DNA of 21,708 nucleotides, taken from contig WBUV01000005.1 of NCBI GenBank assembly GCA_008933525.1, positions 1-21,708 of the forward strand, read 5' to 3'. Positions 9,001-12,910 of this stretch are shown in pieces (position 1 is the stretch's first letter; the number at the start of each line of letters is the position of its first letter). The notes beneath the pieces were generated by a model. It was not told where the DNA came from and did not search any database. It worked only from the letters and a program-made list of their open reading frames with translations. The position numbers and the translations under genes are program-made. The DNA comes from Bacteroidales bacterium (lineage in GTDB: Bacteria > Bacteroidota > Bacteroidia > Bacteroidales > Tenuifilaceae).

Positions 9001-10017
9001 TATACAATTAGTTTAACCCAAGACGAGCAGGCATACGCTGAAAGATCCTTTTCTTATGCTCTTACCCATCTATATGGATTGCATCGCCCGGTTTTTGACC
9101 TTAATACTTTAAACACTTTCCTGGCGCCTCAGCGCCCAACTGTTGATTTGTGCACTATTCGTACTACCCCGTGGTGGATGCAACGACAAGAATTTCGTAA
9201 AAAGCATATGAATTTCACAAAATTAGATAATCTTTCGTCACATAGAAAAGACGGGCGTTGGGGTACGCTTTTAAAAAAAGTACCATATTGGAAATCGGAC
9301 GACACAGAGACGTTTGATACTGATCCGTTTGTATGGTTTAATCGCTGGTATAGGGATAGAGAACCGTTTCGTTTTGACTATTTAAGGACTTGGTTTTTTA
9401 AAACGAGTGAACAATCGCCTCGGTTTAATCGTTATAGACGTTTTTTTAGGCATCATCAGATAGTGAATGTTTCATCGACATTTGCCCGGAACAGTTATGA
9501 TAACAAATCATCCTATTGGTACGACAATTCCTTAGTACGAGAGTTTAAACTTCCATATAAGTTTATGTACTACAAGGAAAACCCTATAATTAGCAATAAT
9601 GTGGAAGAGCTTGAGTTTTTATCTAATAAAAACTCAAGCTCTTCTGCTAAGAGTAATACTGATAGTTTACTAGAATTCACTTTGGATATTTTAAACTATT
9701 GTGTATCACGAGGTAAACCTTTGGTAACAAAAAGTCTTAGCAAACTTGAGGACATGAGGCCTGAGTTTGTTGTCAATCGCCTGCCCGATAGTGATGAGGC
9801 GGAGGGGCAGGCGATTGAGGATAGCACATTATCTGAAGTTGGTTTACAAATCACCCCAGAGATAGAAGAAAATTCGATAGTCTTTCAAGAGGACGAGGTG
9901 CTTTTCTCTTCGGTAGATGGTAGTGTAGAACTGGGTTCTCCAACTAAAACGCAACTTGTTGAAGATATTTTTTTTGTAAATATCTTAAAAGAGCAAAAAA
10001 AAAACAGAAAAATTTAG
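1..10017 (+). CDS. Giant mitochondrial ORF of unknown function (>=3318 aa, probably 5'-partial)
   Basis: I do not recognise this protein. The first ATG is at 61, but the frame is open to base 1 and those 20 codons encode a hydrophobic stretch running into the ATG, so the true start may lie outside the window. From the ATG, residues about 67-121 are very hydrophobic (two or three membrane spans); the rest is mostly hydrophilic. There are lysine/arginine clusters at about 1065-1150, 2455-2530 and 2685-2765, and an acidic Asp/Glu run at 1397-1412. The basic clusters resemble RNA- or ribosome-binding tails in composition only. The frame ends with TAG at 10015-10017, just after a run of ten A. Base composition and absence of TGA match the neighbouring genes, and a 10-kb open frame cannot be chance in AT-rich DNA, so it is certainly coding. 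Very large unassigned mitochondrial proteins are known in ciliates, and brown algae carry a large cox2 insertion; I see no Cox2 copper motif here. Confidence 0.85.
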   Translation, partial: VENLKWIGNHLLEIIISLILMVAFNEIPNMLIEKIPQWTVALCYFIGRHNPFIDYFPVFSDLGLWLKQQMARFNNPKEHGKLNPFFNVSVVLIHTSLCLIVPFFYFFWFTVPIVFTVLAFSVFWWVLLIIIFAFRYLQFIFKNRAFRTFCKTQRLFFSKASLLFVPVTTIAFKKQHLRTDQELILEQEYKNKDKIRPQDDSRSFNEPYFVDDVEEQYQLFGVPPTSNRVFVNDGFLSNSDLFSQFSKDNRDAYQEWVRLNTHRTKIIPFSFIGSDSQVGVVEKSFVKLFWINDIVVNKTFVNRLNYSIIETLDEHMMTDRPITQSIVYCEASLLNSSEKSFAVTNNLRISLCKSSVASWVDLDYDQYLKQFVLNRVFNKLKLQSLNGVGQSDQHLLSGVGARSAVYKVYTPDFLVNQNYNLLNNPFRSEELYDLHSNIHFSKKGRILPLGKLTDIVLLLKSLRTLYRTLGCFSEVSDYEIEKDFKFSSLFNLRNKKLDSLKLIENSLVSKRFGEFCLTSPFSFLPYSHIHHIAYETRPDRFYLLPTSIDFIIRAFLNRLLTKFVKQIKISNFYLVGRNTQTSLDSFLRTNLPNIILSKLEYVLYKFFSNHKSLSISSDHQFDVKDTQSLGGLSYEASLHQFGLLNSFQKVNRINDLLFVCDELFSSVNFSILGSKLLSLIYDPCYSSFLKLFINFKKLGNLESLQTCWFSLLYSVFNSEKIKSLGLSGGSSLSVYLLLIWRAVIKSVQASLSYFLPKVYLNQTYSYLLSTDAVIKKVGGLDIYGRYEFGLTSLKNNNFLHPFTAVYNRNLLSINLFSSLASSKEDEVNVGSSVNKSDYNSRIFFDKTKVGCIWWWLLHRPRTRGRNTISKRYSSSAISGFGTSNFLSLLFESYSGTNSLDFLNFASLSYDPTGALGSTTIVPSERFFLSEGITNLYSQFKDYYPVVDFMRQDVLRRELEEYFGNDGWYKEANLEDFITKEQQWRAEKAAGPIMPDDYKKDPPKEIVDIIDPVFYLQNDYLFGRSEEIPYDKQVFKPGLTLPSLARYDGVATSRYPRRFWNFSYYNIMLIAFFRAFAFIKYKRARLRYKSAATSPLTPLLYFFKRNRSILFFKKAKKVKKKVKRLKKLYFAGVDKCNRRGKTVAKLRQTGRRVFTKNKLKKIMLHTFFSLFKKSKHNIALSDPHPNDPFGGPEVQQRSLFRVLQTFMLSNSNRSRKKLYQRPNVFNKKRKSSGLNQSFIKFNAGDVGLKDLKVYAAMRPSLAKVLRKKNQFRPLRMSNLDLFTKKNDFSELTHVSAGVSPFINKLAKVLCKSSKVHLSKKGRVRLAFTKFNKMKKSSSVLNLVKANALAIRYAKRIKRRNNRIAHFLTTGKGLSVHEESVRMMTRTRAYSAKPYGVSRSFLKPFWLKDLADEFSPAKDEDEDEDEDGENEDEDAPKRKLADLLGIKYKHASVARSKRTQQVYPDSVELNNISNELFGLSQLEKTKNVLETHFLVKNLRKTKFLKDFLSTKLLRKINLNHYKRLLRGGSQNALGGQPQQLITYSLFLILLRLLKHKQDLHTFGKYKDIFLFKKLKLGRGFSYSEHSFEEGFFTLLGQRTPLVQNQVLVKPISKSLVFNQNLLRHNNSKNYYEGVLFAKNKGINFASNTVANLFFFNYVFLGKGTSFGNPIANPIGLTTTVDAMLAALSFLDVTRYFNDTEQFMTNFLDFVNSKIFFSKEERKFQKTYKAEKIVDRIVPSLRFLTAHKKIPFFIQWPFKINKQLTELHTKKKRKLIESKEIKLLRELFLFSKVRFLNSALTVLAPWYKQIKKRSAAGNIWNAMMDEDNFEDNVSSVYRSSVGDSTQFRKEAGRAALSVLLHKDSKEQFTRSVEMVWGIEDLSSVYSKHFNFEPFVNWGLDTKKTLVYNYWGKFFEISHFNLVLQKVRYLQQLKKNLLDASIHHRFSPLSYDLRSQLPVRQFVRNRQIAKLGQILRYKQKKIKSGSIRRHIRYLFIAYGFFTFFNRQRIPLDSVTFYKDNVPQEIFDAYRRFPLDEINNTIRKDFYKRKPFLEYRMGKFIRKRDLAIVAKNLSPQSSFKRAVAAAIRFNALADDSSYGVLPLYSQMKLPWLSFSLNKLRVQLDVNRTRGLVRKFNIVVNPKNTLVDEGVRKSKDVFSFISGYFYDDDNSFEDPQSLVITEFTNQSSNFERPGFKLSFVSELITRKFLINQENVPLWFLNWLQSEGYVLLHRYIAYKKHLHSTLSQVSHAPVPNSSGVEKLVAAFDLNLEDNILYETLKKGFYKPLLSALHSQHTSFSRSVLRKNATQSTADYSKLADSIPTIYDLLLSKAVRSFFMTQGVVRELQKASWHKTEYCRANRFGWLLPMWTLRTFKRLNVLNFISLKKDIKFKNDLGLNSLNKQLTINSADGYFYYLLLKERSNSEIELNSLFTKESEPIFSTLNRPFNMLGQKALSFDLKGFKSIFSKDEHVKFRHFLRWGRGYKYHWRRMNQKNNPLRAVQTKNFRQLRSSRMFRRNRYFHKEKRGIMGRIRLRWGNPRYCYLKSKRMWQNMIINFLFYIRIICYQRVLRRLASNWEVADSPLRYYSNKKRKISQERLPNYFDYKIVANPDQNDYFSATFQDNLDYNANYISYQIAERPHNKRLKPPLDLDYFGDAKTPEQRHREIRYACQKFFEDILTVRHWFKPEAVGTEFLAGEDSRSDRFQFFSIQAPMAKRLFRKRPATFLYRPRARYAPQFSHYPVPQLPRTTRFAYFFQYKAFLRSQRRTYLTSLDRNFSRLRGSRLIRKSQPLYMKTIPLRSTVKAKGKPYDFIWFANKKKSPPSFLLEKSYFSNKNDESEDLETHYIRQKAYKDADTNYFSESFQKKRGARVFGAISNRALISKMNMLKSGLTYQLDEPFSLSKRDPWEPKRPLLFLKYVNSFYFIRNSKYSRSITSLPTLFSTKHLTVSFERFNHDGSPTQLNKHVFYSRIYKRLRDKSYVPTDDEDYEKLNWPELDPELSKDFKYTISLTQDEQAYAERSFSYALTHLYGLHRPVFDLNTLNTFLAPQRPTVDLCTIRTTPWWMQRQEFRKKHMNFTKLDNLSSHRKDGRWGTLLKKVPYWKSDDTETFDTDPFVWFNRWYRDREPFRFDYLRTWFFKTSEQSPRFNRYRRFFRHHQIVNVSSTFARNSYDNKSSYWYDNSLVREFKLPYKFMYYKENPIISNNVEELEFLSNKNSSSSAKSNTDSLLEFTLDILNYCVSRGKPLVTKSLSKLEDMRPEFVVNRLPDSDEAEGQAIEDSTLSEVGLQITPEIEENSIVFQEDEVLFSSVDGSVELGSPTKTQLVEDIFFVNILKEQKKNRKI
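1100..1122. repeat. Short perfect inverted repeat in giant ORF
   Basis: Ten-base arms (1100-1109 and 1113-1122) pair perfectly around a GTT loop. It is AT-rich and the weakest of the coding-region inverted repeats, so it could be chance. Confidence 0.4.
2057..2095. repeat. Perfect 17-bp inverted repeat in giant ORF
   Basis: Arms 2057-2073 and 2079-2095 are exact reverse complements, with loop TTTAT. The outer ends are CTAG. The element is read through in frame by the giant ORF. A 17-bp perfect stem with a 5-nt loop is not expected by chance at this density, and it belongs with the other palindromes at 7118, 8452, 9604 and 9773. Confidence 0.8.
4249..4296 (+). repeat. Acidic GAN-codon simple repeat inside the giant ORF
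   Basis: Sixteen nearly uninterrupted Asp/Glu codons (residues 1397-1412, with single Gly and Asn interruptions) form a low-complexity tract. It lies between strongly basic regions of the same protein and is probably a flexible charged linker. Confidence 0.8.
7118..7159. repeat. Perfect 16-bp inverted repeat in giant ORF
   Basis: Arms 7118-7133 and 7144-7159 are exact reverse complements separated by 10 nt. It is entirely AT-rich apart from one terminal C:G pair, and it lies in frame within the giant ORF. Confidence 0.7.
8452..8492. repeat. Perfect 18-bp inverted repeat in giant ORF
   Basis: Arms 8452-8469 and 8475-8492 pair perfectly around loop AGTTA. It is read through in frame without a stop. 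The encoded residues are hydrophilic, so an inserted hairpin could be tolerated there. Confidence 0.8.
9604..9644. repeat. Perfect 19-bp inverted repeat near the 3' end of the giant ORF
   Basis: Arms 9604-9622 and 9626-9644 pair perfectly around the 3-nt loop CTA, with a G.T pair continuing outward. It encodes a low-complexity Glu/Leu then Asn/Ser segment. It is the longest perfect stem inside a coding region here. Confidence 0.85.
9773..9818. repeat. GC-richer 14-bp inverted repeat near the 3' end of the giant ORF
   Basis: Arms 9773-9786 and 9805-9818 are exact reverse complements with an 18-nt spacer. The element (about 9778-9813) is much richer in G and C than its surroundings, reminiscent of the mobile GC clusters of fungal mitochondrial DNA, although I cannot show mobility from one copy. 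Confidence 0.8.
9995..10004 (+). other. A10 homopolymer at the junction of two overlapping frames (candidate frameshift site)
   Basis: Ten consecutive A lie four codons before the giant ORF's stop (TAG 10015-10017). The downstream unknown frame is open from 9963 onward, so a -1 slip on the run would carry translation past the TAG directly into that frame. This could be programmed slippage, transcript slippage or editing, or a base-count error in the sequence. Confidence 0.5.
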
Positions 10018-10043
10018 ATCTTATCAATGTTTGCAATTTTTGT

Positions 10044-10946
10044 GTGGATGATTTTACGTATTTTTTAAGTGTATTTGAAGAAACTCAAATACACAATGAG
10101 TATCTTTATGATCTTGAGTCGTCTGTAAAGTCAAGAAGATATTTTGGAACCGTCAATTCAATTTCCCGATACATGAATATAGGGGGGCTTGCTGGTTTTC
10201 CTAATACACTAATTAGTACTAGTTCGATAAATTATGATGATTTCTGGGTAGTGTGGTATTTTATCTTAGGAAAAAAAGATAAAGGGCCGAGAATATCGTA
10301 TCATTTTCAGCCTACTGATTTTGCCGAAGATGCTAAAATCACCTCTTACGCAAAGCGTACTAATCGAAAAGCTTTTTCTTTGTTATTTTATATTGATGAA
10401 TCACGAAATAATAATTTCACAAACAAACGAGCTTTTACGTCATTTCAAGTAAGTAAACTAGCGACTATTTTTAACTACGGGTCAGGGTTTAATTTAATTA
10501 ACGAGCGGCAAAATTTTCCGGTTGATTTGAGTGGTTTGGAAGAGGAAGGGAGGAGCTCTGTTTATGTTCCTAAAGGGGTACCTAATTACAATAATGGCTT
10601 TTATACCCCAAAAGTTGTACAAAGCACATTATTTGGTGGAAATTCACCAGATTTCCTTCCAGTAGACACAAAAAACCAAAAACAGTTTCTTTCGTTTGCT
10701 TGGTTTTTTATTTCTCGTTCGTGGAGCACCATTAATTCTTATGGATTTTACAACTGCGTTAGTTTTTCTATGAATTGGTTAATTTCAGATGGGTTGTATC
10801 GGATGCCACTTTATTTTTTTAATAGTTGTGTTACAATGTTACTAGCTCCTTTTGAAAGTTTATTTACCCGATTCATGAATGTTTTTATTATTATTTGTTT
10901 TATTTCTGTTTTTATAATTGTTCCTTCGTTTCTGTTTCTACTTTAA
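10044..10946 (+). CDS. Unknown membrane-anchored protein, possibly the 3' continuation of the giant ORF
   Basis: I do not recognise this 300-codon frame. It has no early ATG: a GTG at 10044 is the nearest conventional alternative start and the first in-frame ATG is at 10173 (codon 44). The frame is open upstream back to 9963, overlapping the end of the giant ORF across a run of ten A, so it may be expressed by frameshifting as that protein's C-terminus. The product is mostly hydrophilic with many aromatic and Asn/Ser residues, and ends in a strongly hydrophobic segment at about 278-300 that looks like a C-terminal membrane anchor. It ends with TAA, 143 bases before the atp4-like gene. That it is coding is well supported by its length and composition; its start is uncertain. 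Confidence 0.7.
   Translation: MDDFTYFLSVFEETQIHNEYLYDLESSVKSRRYFGTVNSISRYMNIGGLAGFPNTLISTSSINYDDFWVVWYFILGKKDKGPRISYHFQPTDFAEDAKITSYAKRTNRKAFSLLFYIDESRNNNFTNKRAFTSFQVSKLATIFNYGSGFNLINERQNFPVDLSGLEEEGRSSVYVPKGVPNYNNGFYTPKVVQSTLFGGNSPDFLPVDTKNQKQFLSFAWFFISRSWSTINSYGFYNCVSFSMNWLISDGLYRMPLYFFNSCVTMLLAPFESLFTRFMNVFIIICFISVFIIVPSFLFLL
10069..10094. repeat. 10-bp inverted repeat near the start of the second unknown frame
   Basis: Arms 10069-10078 and 10085-10094 pair perfectly with loop AGAAAC. It lies about 65 nt downstream of the A10 run, too far for the usual 5-9 nt spacing of a -1 frameshift stimulator. Confidence 0.6.
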
Positions 10947-10978
10947 TTTTTTTGCGTTTCACATTTTGAAACCGGTTA

Positions 10979-10998
10979 AATAATTTCCTTAAATTATT
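10979..10998. repeat. AT-only hairpin in the spacer before the atp4-like gene
   Basis: Eight-base arms 10979-10986 and 10991-10998 pair perfectly around loop CCTT. The spacer 10947-11089 holds this hairpin and no gene I can support. A role in transcript end formation is possible but unproven. Confidence 0.55.
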
Positions 10999-11089
10999 CA
11001 CCCCTATTAAATCCTGTTTTATAAAAAGGTGACTAAAATCGTCTTTTTAATCAAAACTACCTCTCTACTTTGTTTTCCATCTCAATAGA

Positions 11090-11470
11090 ATGTTCTTTTT
11101 GAATGCTTTCACCATCAAACTTGTTTTCTTATTTTTTTCAATATTTTTTTACATTTTAAATTGTTTCGTTAAGTTCGACGGGGAAGTTATTTACACTATT
11201 GATTTCACGATAATTTTCTTAATTGTTTTTTGTCTAATTAGTAATTCACAAAAATTTGAATCATCATATTCTTTTTTAGCTAGTAATTGGGATAGCTACG
11301 CGGCAAGTCGTAAAAAATTTTTAACAGCAGTGTTGACTACGAAAAACTCAATTGCAATTGTTTTTAGTGTTTTTGCTACTAGACAATTAGTTTGTCTAGA
11401 GACATTCGCTGTTAGCCGAAAGGCTCTTAATACCAACGTTAAAGCAAATTTGTTTAGTATTTTAGCTTAA
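11090..11470 (+). CDS. atp4: Probable ATP synthase subunit b/4 (ymf39-like)
   Basis: This 126-residue protein fits the short, divergent mitochondrial subunit b (Atp4, also called Ymf39 or orf25 in plants), part of the peripheral stalk that ties F1 to the inner-membrane Fo sector. Visible support: a hydrophobic N-terminus (about 8-27), a short acidic turn FDGE at 29-32 followed by a second hydrophobic stretch (33-51), then a Ser/Lys-rich soluble region, and an ending with ALNTNVKANLFSILA that resembles the NLNVKLATLLN end of plant Atp4. It sits 15 bases before nad3 and one gene before atp6, a plausible setting for a complex V gene. The family is poorly conserved and the call rests on pattern recognition alone; an unrelated small membrane protein remains possible. 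The start is the first ATG of the frame. Confidence 0.6.
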   Translation: MFFLNAFTIKLVFLFFSIFFYILNCFVKFDGEVIYTIDFTIIFLIVFCLISNSQKFESSYSFLASNWDSYAASRKKFLTAVLTTKNSIAIVFSVFATRQLVCLETFAVSRKALNTNVKANLFSILA

Positions 11471-11485
11471 CAACAGAAAGGGATT

Positions 11486-11842
11486 ATGATTTTTGAATTC
11501 TTCTTTTTGATTTTTTTTATTTTTGCTAGCTTCGGCTTAGCGCTTGTTTTATTCCTTATTACTTACAACCTAAAACCCTCAGTAAGTGATGCTGAAAAAG
11601 CTTCCATTTATGAATGCGGTTTTACTCCACTAAGTAGTACCAGACAGCGTTTCGACATTAAATTTTATTTAGTTGCAATTTTATTTATTATTTTTGACAT
11701 AGAAATTGCTTTTTTATTTCCTTGGACATTAGTAGCTACTGAAGTTTCAGCAGTAGTGAACTTTTGGGTGTTTTTATTTTTGGTACTTTTAACTGTAGGT
11801 TTTTACTACGAATGGGTTTCTGGTTCTTTGAAGTGGCACTAA
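11486..11842 (+). CDS. nad3: NADH dehydrogenase subunit 3
   Basis: Nad3 is a three-helix membrane subunit of complex I, beside the quinone channel in the inner membrane. The 118-residue length is normal. The hallmark loop DAEKASIYECGFTPL (35-49) carries the conserved Cys44 that is exposed or buried in the active/deactive transition of the complex, and FDIEIAFLFPW (70-80) carries the conserved acidic residues of the second helix. Three hydrophobic spans are visible at about 3-26, 60-80 and 92-110. The ATG at 11486 lies 15 bases after the atp4-like stop and the gene ends with TAA. Confidence 0.97.
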   Translation: MIFEFFFLIFFIFASFGLALVLFLITYNLKPSVSDAEKASIYECGFTPLSSTRQRFDIKFYLVAILFIIFDIEIAFLFPWTLVATEVSAVVNFWVFLFLVLLTVGFYYEWVSGSLKWH

Positions 11843-11931
11843 TATTTTTTATTTGTGTTAAGAACCTTAAATAACAAAAAACAAAAAGAGTTTAAAGTGA
11901 TATAATTATCGTTACAAAAACACTCTAAAAA

Positions 11932-12702
11932 ATGGTAATCCAATTATTTAGTCCTTTTGAACAATTTGAGCTTTTTTATATTCATAAATTTTGTCCTTAT
12001 TTTAAATTGTCAAACTATGACACATACGGGCTTCTTATATTAGTACTATCCTTGGCAATTTTTTACCTTAACGTTCGGTTTTTTAATTTTCAGGTATTTA
12101 CTCCAAGTCGTTTTCAATCTGGCTTGGAAAAACTTTACACTTTTATTTTTGATTATTTTGTATATAAACCCCAACACGGTTTTATTGCTCAACAATTTTT
12201 TCCTTTATTTTTTAATTTGTTTATTTTAGTTTTATTCATGAATTTAATTGGTTTGGTTCCTTATAGTTTTACACTTACAAGTCACATTATGTTAACTTTT
12301 ATGCTAAGCTTTTCGGTGTTTGTAGGTTTAACTATTTATATCATTATTTATAAAAAAAGCCATGCAATTCAATTGTTTATACCAGGAGGCGATGTTCCAA
12401 AAGCCTTAATTCCTTTCCTATTTGTAGTTGAGGTTATATCTTATCTTTCAAGAACTTTTAGTCTAGCAATTCGACTTTTTGCCAATATGATGTCAGGTCA
12501 CGTTTTGTTACATATCTTAACTGGGTTCTGTGCATTTTTAATTGCTGATTTTGGTCTTGTAGGGGCTTTAGTCGCAACGATACCTTTTGCTCTAATATCA
12601 GCTGTTTTTGTTTTAGAAATTGGTATTGCTTTTGTTCAAGTTTATGTTTTTTGTATCTTAGTTAGTATTTACTTAGATGACTTGTATTCAACAAGTCACT
12701 AG
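11932..12702 (+). CDS. atp6: ATP synthase Fo subunit a
   Basis: Atp6 forms the two proton half-channels against the c-ring in the inner membrane. Length (256 residues) is typical. The essential arginine is in SLAIRLFANMMSGH (177-190; Arg181, equivalent to Escherichia coli Arg210), and the last helices carry LEIGIAFVQVYVFCILVSIY with Glu229 and Gln236. LFMNLIGLVPYSFT (101-114) is the usual N-terminal-half signature. The 89-base spacer from nad3 holds nothing I can identify. The TAG stop (12700-12702) lies inside the 5' arm of a perfect hairpin that runs towards trnE, so the coding end and the structure overlap. Confidence 0.97.
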   Translation: MVIQLFSPFEQFELFYIHKFCPYFKLSNYDTYGLLILVLSLAIFYLNVRFFNFQVFTPSRFQSGLEKLYTFIFDYFVYKPQHGFIAQQFFPLFFNLFILVLFMNLIGLVPYSFTLTSHIMLTFMLSFSVFVGLTIYIIIYKKSHAIQLFIPGGDVPKALIPFLFVVEVISYLSRTFSLAIRLFANMMSGHVLLHILTGFCAFLIADFGLVGALVATIPFALISAVFVLEIGIAFVQVYVFCILVSIYLDDLYSTSH

Positions 12703-12720
12703 CTATTATAGCTAGTGACT
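12694..12720. repeat. Perfect 12-bp hairpin across the atp6 stop, before trnE
   Basis: Arms 12694-12705 and 12709-12720 pair perfectly around TTA and contain the atp6 stop codon. A small palindrome (12721-12732, GACTCGTGAGTC) follows at once, and trnE starts at 12743. It may mark the atp6 3' end for processing or stability. Confidence 0.85.
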
Positions 12721-12742
12721 GACTCGTGAGTCGTTTGTAGTT

Positions 12743-12814
12743 GGGGTTTTCGTCTAGTGGTTAGGACGGAGCTTTTTCACAGCTTTAACACGAGTTCAAA
12801 TCTCGTAAACCCCA
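12743..12814 (+). tRNA. trnE: tRNA-Glu (TTC)
   Basis: A standard 72-nt cloverleaf. The acceptor stem GGGGTTT/AAACCCC (12743-12749, 12807-12813) pairs fully, with discriminator A. The D-stem is GTCT/GGAC with a GG-containing loop, the anticodon arm GAGCT-TTTTCAC-AGCTT gives anticodon TTC at 12776-12778, and the T-arm ACGAG-TTCAAAT-CTCGT is complete. It is the only clear tRNA in the window whose first three acceptor pairs are all intact, so it would need no 5' editing. It separates atp6 from nad11 and is probably a processing point. Confidence 0.95.
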
Positions 12815-12910
12815 CCCACGACTATTGTGTTTTTCTATATTTAACTTTTTATAGACCTAAGTTTTACATATATATATATTATATAAAATAAACATTACTA
12901 CAATTTAGGA

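Noticed and set aside
1..10017. Giant ORF as a cox2 gene with a huge insertion, as in brown algae
   Set aside because: I could not find the CuA-binding Cys/His motif or the Cox2 N-terminal helical hairpin in the translated sequence.
10069..10094. Hairpin as a stimulator of -1 frameshifting at the A10 run
   Set aside because: It lies about 65 bases from the slippery run, far beyond the usual spacing.
10947..11089. A tRNA in the spacer before the atp4-like gene
   Set aside because: Only an AT hairpin is present; no T-arm or acceptor stem could be assembled.
12871..12890. AT dinucleotide run before nad11 as a promoter
   Set aside because: It is simple low-complexity sequence in an AT-rich spacer, with no repeated counterpart upstream of other genes.
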